DNA from: Paraphoma chrysanthemicola
Lineage: Eukaryota; Ascomycota; Dothideomycetes; Pleosporales; Phaeosphaeriaceae
NCBI GenBank assembly: GCA_020744225.1
Contig: JAGMWG010000002.1
Span: 186,001 to 250,000, forward strand
Direction: 5' to 3'
DNA: 64,000 bases
The translations under genes were made by a program, and so were the position numbers. The notes below the pieces were generated by a model. It had not been told where the DNA came from. It saw only the letters and a list, made by a program, of their open reading frames with translations, and searched no databases. Below, piece after piece: positions 13,137-24,682 of the stretch; positions within the stretch are counted from its first letter, which is position 1; each line of letters opens with the position of its first letter.

Positions 13137-13276
13137 GATCTGCGGTTGTCGCTGTGTCGCTGTGTCGTTGTATAACGCCTTTGCTAAGCGCTCTGCGACA
13201 CCTGAAAACGACCTTTCATTATGAGTAAGGCTAGCTTTAAAAGCTCTAGCGTATAGCTCATGTTAATAAACACACC
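13137..13276 (+). repeat. diverged repeat relic, copy 1
   Basis: Shares with 17379-17495, in the same orientation, the ordered words GATCT, GCTGTGT.GCTGTG, TTTGCTAAG.GCTC and ATAGCTC.ATGTT, with small gaps. This copy is richer in TA than the other. Too degraded to name the element. Confidence 0.45.
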
Positions 13277-14284
13277 TAGCATCGAAACCGCAAACTTCTT
13301 TTAATACACTGTCGTGCAATTGTGAGACGTAGCGCAATAGACAACTGTACGTCCCGCGAAAGCTTGCTTGCCATAGAGATAAACCATCGCGCCGCCCTAC
13401 AGCTCCTCAAGCCTGCCGTGGATATCTCGTCTGAGCTGCTACGTCTACGTTCTCGAGCGCCTCGCAACTATACACACACACATAACACAATCTACAAAGG
13501 CCTATGTCTAGACTTCGGCAGGCGAGCTGACTGTTCCCGGAATATCACCGTCTTTGCAAGCACGTACGGTTCTCGTACGACGGTCACACAACGAACGGCT
13601 CTTCGCATGAGCACTGCAGTTATTAGGCTGGAGAGGAAAGAGGCTCCAATGGGATCTCTGAGGGTGATAAGGAGTTCGGCTCCTTGATGCTCTTGAGTAC
13701 TGGTAAGGCTTAGAGATCTGATGGTAGCTATGCTAAGTACGGCACTACACTACTTAAGGCTACATGCCATCCTATCGTCAATGATGACCTTTCAATCTCT
13801 TCGCAATGCCATCCAGTGTGGAAAGTTCATGTCAAGATCATGGCGGGTGCGGTTCGGCCGTCCTCTATTGTCCATGAAGGAAATCCCTAAACGGCAACGC
13901 CCAAGCAAAAATGCGACTATGCTGTCTGCCTTGATTGTAGCTCTTGGCATCTTCATGCCCTATGCATCTCCATTTGTTTCAATGTGCCTCTGCTCGTGAT
14001 CACCTTCCCAGTGTCATCTCTGAAACCGGTATATTACATTTGTTCGGAGTCAAGGTACCTTGTTCATTTTCTGTTTAAAGATCCCCTAGCCTAAAAATAG
14101 ATGTCAGACATTCGTTTCGCTCTCAGACTTACTAAATTCATGAAGGAAATTCGAATCGAGCTCTTTGCTCAGATATTCGAGTGACGTCATGTCACGTGCA
14201 CATATAGCGCACCTCGGTTGACGAGAGAATCTGTTACGCTTACTTTCAACGCTGCACAAAGACATCATAGCAACTCTTAAGAAG

Positions 14285-16837
14285 ATGAGTTCCACACTCC
14301 CAGAGCAGTCTACTACCGATGCTTTCGAGCTTAGTGCAGCCCTTGCTCGACTTGGGCTTAGTCAGTACGAGGAGCGTCTACGATCAAACGGCTTTGAGGA
14401 TTGGGAGACTGTGACAGCAATGACGGAAACCGACATGGCGGCACTTCACTTTACGAGGGGTCACCGCCGGAAACTCCAACGTGCAATATGCGAGCACACT
14501 AGTTCAAGCGCATCTCTCAGAGAGTTCGTGCCTGACTACGCTCCTCTACTCTCTGGATGGCAGGCCGCTGTCAGAGAACGTGCCGAAGCAACACCAGAGT
14601 CCTCCCAGCAGACAGAGCGCACGGCCAGGCCGTACCGGCGGCACCCGCGACCGGACCTTAATGCTCCGCAGAAGCCTAAGACCGCTTATGTACTCTTTGG
14701 CGAGCATGTCCGACAGAATCCAGCACTCAGCAGTTCGTCCTTCACACAAATTGCCAAGGAGACAGGGAGGCATTGGAGGGAGTTACATGATGAAGAACGA
14801 GTAAACACTTGGGAAGCACCTGCTGCTAATAGACTTGAGAAGTATAAGGACGAGCTAGTGTGTTACAAGGAAACAGAGGAGTACTGGAACTACCAAAGGT
14901 ACCTTGAGGAATTCAAGCAACAACAGCACCATTCGGAGTCAATAAAACCATCGGACAAGAAATCCTCGTCCATCCGAAAAAGGGCGGCCTCTGACCAGCG
15001 ACCAGACTCGCTTGAAGGACTTGAAGCTACTCACTGGGAGAGGATGGACGTGGAAAGTCAAGATCTGCGAAGTCAGTCGCCTGATATGGCATCGTTCACC
15101 AAGGATAGCATGGACGAAGTACGCTCTATCTCGAAAGCTCTCGGTGTTAATACCTACATGATCAGAGTTACTCTTTTTCCACCAAAAGACATGACAGCCA
15201 GAGCCGTGAAGACATTCCTTGATGGCACAGGCTCACTTCTGTTCCTTTGGAACCGCGAGGAAGCCGAAGACCTCGTGACATCCGTTTACAACCCGCAACA
15301 CGACTCTAAACCAACAAACGCGACTGAAGTTTTTGCAATGTCTGCAGTAGGGGCCTACTGCGATGCAGAAGCACACACGCCGTTAGCCCGGGAAAAGTTT
15401 CTACACTTCTTTCTGTATATGCTGTCCTCATCATTAAAGATGTGCGACCTCTACTATATGCGGCTTCTAATGTGCCTAGCGATATGCCGTTTCTCTAAAT
15501 GTGTAGATAGCGCCAGGCGACTTATGTGTAAGCGCCTGATGCCTAGTGTTTTGGACAAATGGACTAATATGTAGCAGTATCAGCGCTCAATCTTGGGAGG
15601 CAGGCAATTGCGTCCCCGTCGTTCCAGACCGAAACATCCAAAGTGAGAAGAGACTATTGGCGGAATGTGTTTCGGAGTCTCGTCTTTCTGGAAAGGTGTG
15701 TGGGCTCTACATCTTACGATGGCTGTTCTTGAAGTCTGACAAACAAAAAGTTGGTTCGCTTACAACAGCACTCACGAATCGCGGGTTACCAAGGAAGACA
15801 TGGCTGTAAGCGCAACTTTTTCTAATCCATTGATTCATTAAGCGCGCACGATCTACTATCGTGTCTTTTTGGCATCTACTAACACTGCGCAGTTGTATCA
15901 TTCCGATTGGTCGCACGCTAAACATGAACGGGGGTCCTTGCATGACAGTGTCGGCGAACTTGGCCAGCTAGCCGCATACATAGCGCTTGACCTGAAGACT
16001 GCAACTCAACCAAAGGCTGCCCTGGCTGCAGTTCATTTCGAGTCTCTCAACCAGTGGCACCGCACCCTTCCACCGCCAATGCAATTAAGTCGACTCAGTC
16101 TTACAGATCCACTGAATATGAACTGGAGCACCAAAAGATCGCTTCTCCAGCTGCATATACTCTTCCTGGGCTTGTTCGTTGAGCCCTTTCGGGATCATCT
16201 GATCGATATAGCGAGGTTCCGCTTAGGCGGAGCCGCCTTAATCGACTCAAAAGACGTAGAATCTCTGATTTACATCGAGGAGCAATGCGTCTTGGCGGCA
16301 CGACAGTCCTCTCGAGTGACTTCGCTACTACAGATCGACAACCTGATCAGATCGCACTGTTGGGTTTCTGTGTATGTCCACACCAAATGCACCAACTCTT
16401 AGCCTTGACGAGCTAACATATCTGGCGAATTTAGTTACACTAGCTTCACGGCGTGTAGTGTACTTCTCTTGAGCGCTTCGCAGAAGCTACTCCAGCTTCG
16501 TGGAGAAGAAGCCAGTCAAGAACTGTGTTACGCAGCCCCACATTTGAATACTCTTACCTTCTGCGGCTACGACAATGCCTTAGCGAGAAAGCTTGCTGGA
16601 CAACTTCAAATCATTTTCAATGATATCAGAGAAACCACAGTATCGTCGGTTTATCGTGAACTACGCGAGAAGAAAGTTGTCATCAAAGACAGAGCGTTGG
16701 GGCCGCACTTGGATTACGACGCAATCGAGGGAGCTGAGGTGGTTAGTCAGGCAATTTTGGACATAACGAGAAGTTGCATGGATATGCTTCGCGAAGCTTC
16801 GGTTTTCAAGGACCATGACTGTGCACCATCGGCCTAA
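14285..16837 (+). CDS. SAM domain + HMG-box + fungal transcription factor (MHR) domain protein
   Basis: Five exons, 14285-15527, 15575-15695, 15751-15805, 15893-16371 and 16435-16837 (766 aa). All four introns (47, 55, 87, 63 nt) have GT-AG ends, and each join restores a continuous fungal_trans-type reading such as YWRNVFRSLVFLE and LLQIDNLIRSHCWVSVYTSF. A SAM domain spans about 13-70 (ARLGLSQYEERL...GHRRKLQRAI). An HMG box covers about 126-195 (DLNAPQKPKTAYVLFGEHVR...). The middle homology region found in Zn(II)2Cys6 regulators fills about 270-750. No Zn2Cys6 cluster is visible; the HMG box would be the DNA-binding part and SAM a likely oligomerisation part. Probably a nuclear regulator; targets unknown. 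Confidence 0.85.
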
Positions 16838-18744
16838 CCTCCCACTCCGTGCGGTAGACACCCGTGACCATAATGTTTCTTTCGGAGCACCACTCGGGGC
16901 TTGAGCAGCCGTCTGCCTCTCCCAATGTGGGTAGGGAGTTTCAAGAAATTCACTTGTAACGTCGGTCCCTGCGTAGCGAGACCCTGCTTGACGAGACACC
17001 ACAGACACTCCCCAACATAACAAACTCAAAAACAGGTTAGAAGACTAGAAGCTTTAGAGATAGGAGCCTTGAGCTATGAAGTCTATTCTCTCGTGACTTC
17101 TTTTAGAGATACGCTCGACTTCCTGTGCAATACTACATTTTGGTTTAAATGTCACGTGACCGACTCGCTTTGGCTACCAGTAGGTGCGTCAACAGCTTAT
17201 GCATCATGTCGAAAGACCGTTTGCTTACAGTTTCCTATATCGTTGTCCTTCCTGAACATTGCGCTTTGAGCTCGAGAGGCTGTCGTGCTTTTGTGCAATC
17301 CCAAGTCCGCTTGCTAGAAGTGGTAGATACAGAGGACCCGCACACCTAGCTTAGCTGCAATCTATTGCTGCTGACGCTCGATCTCTGGCCATGTTGCTGT
17401 GTGGCTGTGCCGCACTTTTGCTAAGTGCTCCATAACACTCCAACACTGGCTGAAGGAGGCTCTGGCGCATAGCTCGATGTTGCTGAATCACGTGACGTTG
17501 AATGATATCGGGTGGCATCCAAGGCTGCGCCTTGCCTTAGAATACCGAATTACAATTTTCGTCGGCCCAGAGCGTAAATAAGGTGAGTAATTTAAAAGGC
17601 GTCCGCTAAGTGCACTGGTCACTATGTGCAACTGACAAGTTGTGACCAGCCTTCTGTTTGCATGATTCGAGGCGGGTCGGATGTCAACGTCGTGAGACAT
17701 CTTGCCAAGAGGTTCTGTCAAGGTGAGCAACTCCGATCCTCGCTGTTTGGTTGTGGACGCATTTCCGGCCAATGAGGAGCCGAGCTACCATCCTTACGGC
17801 TGAGACGATTGCTCTGCGCTGCAGGACCAATGCCGATCTTTCCATCACGATCAGCTATATGATGAGACGGAATACTTGTCCGCGGGAAACTACACTGCAC
17901 ACACACCTGCCTGCTTAGAGAAGTTGAAGTGGTTTCGAACGTATCGCTTGTACGAGTGCGTGACACCAGTTAGTGACGAGTCTTTGGGAGGCTGGGAAGA
18001 CCTAGCCCTTGCAGTGGCTGATTGACGCGGCTCGGTCATTATCCCCTTACAATGAGGTTGGTGATGCAAATACCGACCTCTCTTCCACGTAGACTTTCCA
18101 TGTCAGCTTCCTCCGTGTCCCGGTCATGGCAAGTCCTGGCTCCTTGGGAGCAAATTCCTTCTCCATCTCCAGGAGCAAGTTTCAGACAAAAGTTAGTGAT
18201 GGAACAGCCGCACGGTCCACGATTGAGAAAGAGCAGCAGTGTACGACCGATCGTCAACGGCCTCCTCGGACGGGCCCGGGAGGATTCAGGTGCGCATACG
18301 GGAGCATAGTATCACAGATGACGATGGGTGGGTATATAAGCGTAGAGCACAACGAAGCAAGTGGAAATACATAACAAGTCACGACGCTGGATATGCAGAG
18401 AAGGCACATAGCGTTGCTACATACTTGGTAGGGCTTTGCGATGGACAGCACTTTTGTGCAACAGCATGGCGCATCAGAACGCAAGAGAACCACAAATGCA
18501 TTTGCTTGATAGCAGATTGCTGTCGCCACAGGTTGTGCGGATAGGCAATGGGGCAGGTACCACACGAGTGAATTCAACACGCCAGACACAATAAAGCTAA
18601 GTACCGACTTGAGAAAATAGGAAAGGTACTACAAAATCCGACTATGCAGCTGAGCTTCTGAATTTATGGTATAAGTAGAGTAGTAATTTCTACTAACAAG
18701 CTAGAATCCTTTTGTTCCACAAAGGGAGATGCGTAGAACCGCGT
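16838..18744. other. gene-free region between the two convergent SAM-HMG genes
   Basis: No supported coding frame on either strand. It contains repeat relic copy 2 (17379-17495) and several TCACGTGA-type motifs (about 17152 and 17487). No domain-like translation was found when looking for a missing MHR tail of the minus-strand gene. Confidence 0.5.
17379..17495 (+). repeat. diverged repeat relic, copy 2
   Basis: Counterpart of 13137-13276 in the same orientation; the pair brackets the SAM-HMG-MHR gene. Alignment by eye is gapped, and identity is clear only over the shared words listed for copy 1. Confidence 0.45.
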
Positions 18745-20017
18745 CTAATTACGGCGAGACGGCAGTTCGACAGAAGCCTGTCGTTCGGTATTGCAGGGAT
18801 AAGAGAGAAGCGTTGCGAAGGGAGGCAAACCAGGATAGCACAATTCTCTTTCTATTAGACTTTCAGCATCTTGTCCAGGATGAGTAGATGATGTCTTGAT
18901 TGAACGTTGTATTTGCGTAGCCGCGGACCGTGGACATGCGGAATCAGGAAGAGAAAATCCATGCGTAGGAGTGAATGTAACGTCAAAGGGCGGAATTATA
19001 CGAGACAAAGTAGGTTGCGAAGAACATGGATCTGTAGACAAACATGCGTGGTCCATCGATAGACTGATGACGGTTCTTTGATCTCCCATCGTAGCCGTCT
19101 CTGGCTGTCCTGGGCTTGAACTGCTATCCACAGCCTGCTTGTGTGGATCGCGATGGGCGATGCGAGTGATTGAATTCGTTATCTCTTTTAGCTTAGAACA
19201 TTCATAACCTAGAATGGTGAGTGTGCTATCATAGGTAGAACTAGGTGTCGAATAATACCTTTTGGGAGTTCAACATTCTCTGCCTCGAGGTACCTTTGAT
19301 AGGCTTCAAAATGCGGTGTCTTCTTGTACTCAGCCATTTCTGCAGAGTACTTTTGCGTCGCATCATCTGATAGTCGTCTATAATTATCGCGTTCTTTCAA
19401 TGGCAAGGCTTGCCATTTTACACCTGTTACCTTAGCGGTTTCGGCGAAAGACAGATTTTGTTCTTTCAACATCTCTCTCGTTTCTATTACTGGTCAATTG
19501 TACTCGTAATAAGTAAGGAAATACGAACGCTTAGAGAAGATGACATAAGCTGAGGGCGACTGTCGCGGTGCGTGCGTATCTGGCTTAGGGCGTTTAGAAG
19601 AGGCGCAAGCAATGACATCGACGAAGCACACTTACTTTAGGATGTCGCCGGGCTTTGCACTTCACCCTAGTATCACCGCCTCTAGATGTGGATAGATTTC
19701 CCGGTGCACTCGCTAATGGTCGGCCAAAGGATTTTTTGTGCGACTCTGCTATAGCACGCTGCAGTTTCTGTTCTTGCTCCTTAGCTACTAGATCGGCGGA
19801 GGTAATGAGGCGAAAAACCCTTCGGTGCCCGAGCTTAACGCCAAGATGGCTCCTATAAAATGTAAGTAGGTGAATTCTGATGTGAGATGCTAATAGCTTA
19901 CAGATCCCGTTCGGTGATATCCATTAAAACTTCCCAGGCATTAAAGCCCTCTTCTTGGAATATCTCGTAGTATTGGACCAACCCCAATCTCGCAAGCCGA
20001 TCTTCTAAGTCGCACAT
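18745..20017 (-). CDS. SAM domain + HMG-box protein without an MHR domain
   Basis: Six exons read on the minus strand: 20017-19902, 19852-19819, 19767-19636, 19583-19529, 19483-19259 and 19208-18745, giving 341 aa. The N-terminus (MCDLEDRLARLGLVQYYEIF) matches the SAM start of the 14285 gene. The HMG box (THAPRQSPSAYVIFSK... QNLSFAETAKVTGVKWQALP) and the following QRYLEAE segment also match. The join GHRR|KLQRAIAE removes 51 nt (19768-19818) that lack a stop and are a multiple of three, so retention would insert 17 residues in SAM. The C-terminal 155 residues are Ser/Thr/Pro-rich with no recognised domain. It could be an accessory HMG protein or a truncated relative that lost its MHR part. 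Exon joins are by homology and splice motifs only. Confidence 0.7.
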
Positions 20018-22292
20018 GGTTATCGAAATAAGCACTAAAAGGGAATAGATAAGAAGGGATGGTACCAGCTTTACTGATGGAACTTGGGACTAATTTACTT
20101 CTTGTACTTGCGGCACAATTTCACGGGCTTGGCGACTACACAATTGCTCTGTCACAATTATCACTCTCGTATGGCGTAAGCTCTATGTGATAGGTCACAA
20201 GCCGTTACCTGTACTAGATTAAGAATAGGCTGGCGCATCGATGCCATTTGATTCGTTCGGCAGCGTGCACCGCCCAGGTCTGATTATGGTAAATCTGCGC
20301 AAAGGATTGATCACTGCGGCACAGTCTTCCGTTGCATGGAGTCACCACTTCAAGGCTCCTCCGATTTCCTTTGGCTGGCCCGGCAGATGACTGATGCGTC
20401 ACGATGACTTCATTCTGCTGCGCTCCTCTTCAGTCTTGAAGGATATCCATGTGGTTCAATAACTAACTTTGGGGCGAGACTGAAGGGAGCGCAACATAGT
20501 TATGCTGCGTTATATTCGCTTGAGGTATGGTGGGCTCTGGGCTTTGGCTTCACGCGCGCGTCGTCCAAGGGCACGATGATTGAGAGTAAAGGTGGGTAGA
20601 TCGCGTTGTGCAGCTCGAGCAGCATATATTTAATATGCCCTAGAAGAGGTCTGTGGCTAGTACTTATCTGGCCCTATCTATATTAGCTTCCTGTCGAGAG
20701 AGATGGATAGGGTGCAGCTCAGCGCGTGCAAGCGCTGCCAGTACAGTTGGTGCCAAGCAACGATGAACGTGGCCAAGACAAAGAATCTGAAGATTAGAAC
20801 ATGGCCAAAATCTGAGTTGGCCGCTTCGCCGCATGGCGCTTCACGAGCCGACGACCGTCACGTGGCCATACAGGATTGGTGCACACGAGTCAGTTATTTC
20901 GAAATCAGCGCAATCCGAATACGGTTAGGCCGCTTTAGCACAGCAAGGATGGTTGCTCAGCCATGTTGCTCGATAATGCAACAATATACTACTGCAGTGC
21001 AACGAGCTTGTCAAATATAGTTTTTATTTGGTATACAATGTTTTCATAATGATCTATAGCCTGGCATACTTGTAGATGAATAGATGAAAGTTTGAGGAAG
21101 TCCGAGTTATTCCTAGACTGCAACGCTGTGCAGCTTGGCAGCGAATTGTGGTACTATGAGGTTAAGGACGACGTCTACAAGAAGTATTCGCAGTAGACAA
21201 GAATTCTAGAGGTAGAAGTACCCATCGCGATAGCATCTGAGCCATGCGACAATTTTTGGTGTTGTTATAAGATAGAATACTTTTCGTGTTCCGCTACGGC
21301 GGATTTCCGTTACGCAGGCACACAGGGACGGACGTTAGGCCTGAGGACAGGCGCTGCGACGCACTGCCAGCACCCTCACTGGTAGATCTGATTAGCATCA
21401 TCAGAGCTTAGACGAACGCTAGCTTCTTCATTCATTACTGTGAAGATGCGCTTGACGGGCACTCGCGGACGAGGCCCCAGCGCGGCGACCACAGCTCCCC
21501 GCGAAAGATCTTTCTACAACTCAGGCTGTTCAGCATCTACCTACAAATCCAAGACAAGAGCGACGTACTGCCAACGACTCCCTGCGTGCATCTCCTGCAT
21601 TGAAACTCCTTCGTCGTCCTACGCCTCCGGTCGCGACAACGAGGTCGTCGATAATGACGCCGATGATGCGAACGACAACGGAGGCATTACAAAGTATGAC
21701 TAGGAGACAACACACACGATGGAAGCAGGCATAACGGATAAGACAAGATGCGTTCGCGATGAAAAGCAGAGTTAGACTTGTAATGTTCAATATCTCAACA
21801 TTTGAGATGTATGGAACTTCGCACCATTCAGGTGTTTCTACCTGTCCGTTCCCGCCTAGATATGGAACAAAACCCTCCAGCCCAGAACTTCTTTGCGCGT
21901 TCAATCCTTATTTGACTATTCCCCTAGGTTGTAATGCATCTCCAGCGCGACACACAGCTGCAGCATAGAATTAATGCCCACAAATACCTGGACTTCGCTT
22001 TGTCACATTAACAAGCAAGATAAACACAATGTTTATTGAAGATGCTCTGCACATCTAAGAGTAGGAAATGTCCCGCCCCAAGCACCAGCGCCAGTCCACA
22101 GCAAGGGATCAAACACCCAAGCATTAGGTCAATAGTACAAGTGTGGGCTTGGAGTGGATGCTAGTATACCTCTATTGACAAACGAGTTTCTCATTGGGAA
22201 GGAGAGACGACGTATACTGAAGAGGATGCGGACAAAATGTTGTCCAAAGCCACGAACAGACTGGGCTCAAACTCGGTGCAAACGAGAGGCAG
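20018..22292. other. intergenic, no supported gene
   Basis: Several short frames, such as one at 20703-21020 on the plus strand, but no domain pattern, signal peptide or splice structure that would support them. Confidence 0.5.
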
Positions 22293-23087
22293 CTACTGCT
22301 CTGCACCACAAGTGCATTCATCTGGACTGCTGCGACACTCTCGGCCGTAGCGGCGACGTCGCCAATCGAATGTAAACTCCTCGTGAGCCTGGACCAGACG
22401 AGTGGTTTTGAGCATAAGGCACAAAGAGGCTCCGACACGACAAGCTTCGTACTTGAGATTGGGGTTGCACGAATGATTAGCAAAGGCGAGTGGCCCACAC
22501 TGCTCAGACATGTCTAGACAAACCGAGTATCGTGCTGGTAATGGAACTCCCGCAGCGGAATCTAGCTTAAATCTAATCATGAGCTGGGCTTTGTATGGTG
22601 CTGTTGACGGATTGTAAGGACGCATGACACCTGTCAGCTCTCCAACTGGGGTACCACTTCGGAATGCGCGATGGGCAAAGAGACCACAGCCTTGACCGCC
22701 TGCGTTCAAGGACCGGAGGTCGAGATTGAAAGCCCAGTTCGCTCGAGAGGAGCGGAAGTCCTCGATAGAGCATGAGCAGTCATCTTCGCGGCAGGTGATG
22801 CAGCGTAGGTTTCCTTCATCATGTTGGGTTGCTCGCAAGAGATCAATGTGCGGTTGCGGGGGCGGCCAATGCTTCTTGACAGGCCAGCCAGCAGGAACAG
22901 GAGCGTCTGTCCATTCGAGTGGATTTGAGATCAATTGTTGGAGCTGAATCGGATAGATATTGACGCCGTGGTGGTAAGTCTTCCTATGTCTGACAGGGTT
23001 AGTAGCATCCGGATTGCCGGGCGTCTTGAAGTAGTAAGCACCTTCGATATTGCGGCCTGCGACGGCTTCGAAGGTGATTGCTGACAT
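22293..23087 (-). CDS. SET-domain protein (putative lysine methyltransferase)
   Basis: Single exon, 264 aa. A small cysteine group (C96, C99, C104, C106) precedes the SET fold. SET motifs are GLFAHRAFRSGTPVGEL (about 135-151), the substrate/cofactor motif NHSCNPN (204-210) and HEEFTFDW (235-242). Cysteines at 251, 258 and 260 near the end resemble a short post-SET segment. The usual FDYG tyrosine is replaced by Trp242. The family transfers methyl groups from S-adenosylmethionine to lysines of histones or other proteins. Whether this one methylates histones cannot be judged. It lies alone, divergent from MBF1. Confidence 0.8.
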   Translation of the reverse strand: MSAITFEAVAGRNIEGAYYFKTPGNPDATNPVRHRKTYHHGVNIYPIQLQQLISNPLEWTDAPVPAGWPVKKHWPPPQPHIDLLRATQHDEGNLRCITCREDDCSCSIEDFRSSRANWAFNLDLRSLNAGGQGCGLFAHRAFRSGTPVGELTGVMRPYNPSTAPYKAQLMIRFKLDSAAGVPLPARYSVCLDMSEQCGPLAFANHSCNPNLKYEACRVGASLCLMLKTTRLVQAHEEFTFDWRRRRYGRECRSSPDECTCGAEQ

Positions 23088-24108
23088 ATTTTGAGTTGGT
23101 TTGGTGTAACTTGGACCGACTTTGTGGGAAGTGGACGCTGCTTAAGAAGGTACTATTAGGTCGATCCACCATGAGTATAGTGAGAGCATAGAGGCTAAAT
23201 GTGATCCTACACTATGTTGTGAACATAGTTCCACCATGTGTCGGCATCGAAAGCCAGCATCGGATGGTCGAATGAAGTCATTGTTCATACAGACCACCTA
23301 AATAGATGGGAAGCAGGATCGTGACCTTCCTCATGGAAAGTCATTGCGGACCTTTGCAACTCGCAAATGAAAGGAAACAACGTGCACGACTTGGTAGAAA
23401 TCGGGCTACTGGACCTTCAGCATCAGTAGATCCAGCGAGGCAAAAAGTGAGATGACGCTCTGAACAGTCTCTAGCAGGACATAAACATGTGCAGGAGCAG
23501 CCAGAGTGGTGTATGTAACGCGTATTGCTCAAAGGCACGGGGCATTTGAGTTCCGCTCATTATTGGACTTGCGGCATCGTCTCGAGGAGCTCCATCAGAG
23601 ATTTTAATGTCTGGGAATGTGATTAGCAGGGTTCTCCTTTGTATTAACTTTGCGTACCTTCAGAAATGGCTGTTCGTCTTTACATTGACAAAGCCATCAC
23701 GAGAAGCTCCGATACGAAGGCTGAGCGACTGAGCCACAGCAGTTATTGCTCGGTGGGTGAGAGAAGGGCGGAAGGGCTGCTGAGCTGATGGAATCTTCGA
23801 GAGCCGCTGGCCGAAGCGAGGCTAGCGCGTGGCGGTGACCTCACCTGGGCCGCTCCGACTCATTGTCGCCTTGCATCGTTGACCCAAAGGCCTCAATAAA
23901 TTCCAGAGCCCAACAACGTCACGTTTCTTCACCCATACCCAGCAACTACCATCTCCTCCGCCGTCTGACTGACAAATCCACGAGCAAACGGTCTCCGGTC
24001 GATATATAAGAGCGAACACCCCGCCTCCGCACGACAGCTCACCACTCCGCCCTCCACGTCAACCCTACAAACACCTTCGCATAACCATCCCCACACACAC
24101 CCTCCAAT
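23088..24108. other. intergenic; promoters of the divergent SET and MBF1 genes
   Basis: No supported gene. The stretch just before 24109 is C-rich and contains a TATATAA box, consistent with a strongly expressed MBF1 gene. Confidence 0.5.
24003..24009 (+). promoter_or_regulatory. TATA box of the MBF1 gene
   Basis: TATATAA, 106 bases before the ATG at 24109 and followed by a CT/CA-rich leader, as in fungal genes with high expression. Confidence 0.55.
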
Positions 24109-24682
24109 ATGTCTGGAACTCAGGAATGGGACGCCGTCACCAAGATTGGTAGCCGTGCTCGCGGCGGCGCGGCCGGACCCCGCGAGACCGTTGTCAAGGG
24201 CAAGTCCGCCCTCAACGCCGCCCAGCGCTCGGGCGCCGTCATCGCAACGGAGAAGAAGTTCGCCTCAGCCAACGCCGTAAGTATAAACAATCCAGCTTTG
24301 CATCTCCAGCCTCGCCATCACGCGCAGGCATTTTGCTTACCACGCTACTAATACTCAGGCGCAGGTCGGCAGCGGATCCTCAGAGGGCCAGCGCCTCACC
24401 AAGGTCGATCGCTCAGACGACATTGTGAAGCCCAAGACGGTGGGCACGGTTGTTGGCCAGGCCATCTCAAAGGCACGGTCAGAGGCCAAGAACGACAAGG
24501 GCACGACCATGACACAGAAGGATTTGGCTCAAAAGTGCAACACTACACCGGCGATTGTAGCGGACTTTGAGCGCGGCACTGCAACACCGGATCAGGGTCT
24601 GTTGGGCAAGATGGAGCGCACACTCAATGTCATTCTCCGGGGTGACAAGATTGGCCAGCCAAAGTTCCCGAACAAGAAATAG
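24109..24682 (+). CDS. MBF1: multiprotein-bridging factor 1 (transcriptional coactivator)
   Basis: Two exons, 24109-24276 and 24359-24682, give 163 aa, the usual fungal length. The 82-nt intron has GTAAGT, a CTAAT branch site and CAG. The N-terminal MBF1 domain begins MSGTQEWDAVTKIGSRARGG. The C-terminal Cro/C1-type helix-turn-helix contains TQKDLAQKCNTTPAIVADFE and ends GDKIGQPKFPNKK. MBF1 links DNA-bound activators such as Gcn4-type bZIPs to TBP and also acts at stalled ribosomes to limit frameshifting. Confidence 0.95.

Larger units (their letters stand above)
12652..14284. other. gene-free TA-rich stretch with repeat relic, upstream of the SAM-HMG regulator
   Basis: An AATAAA-like polyadenylation signal for the preceding gene lies at 12707-12712. 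From about 12780 to 13300 the DNA is rich in TA, CTTA and GCTA steps, with stops in every frame, as in old transposon DNA degraded by repeat-induced point mutation. Part of it (13137-13276) resembles 17379-17495. No transposase or reverse-transcriptase motif remains. Confidence 0.5.

Noticed and set aside
15546..15809. Independent 87-codon frame within the SAM-HMG-MHR gene
   Set aside because: A different frame of the same stretch, spliced as exons 2 and 3, gives the expected MHR reading (YWRNVFRSLVFLE, WFAYNS).
10735..20017. Possible secondary-metabolite cluster (chitin-binding protein plus regulators)
   Set aside because: No PKS, NRPS, terpene or tailoring enzyme nearby; the oxidoreductases near 55-61 kb also lack a core synthase.
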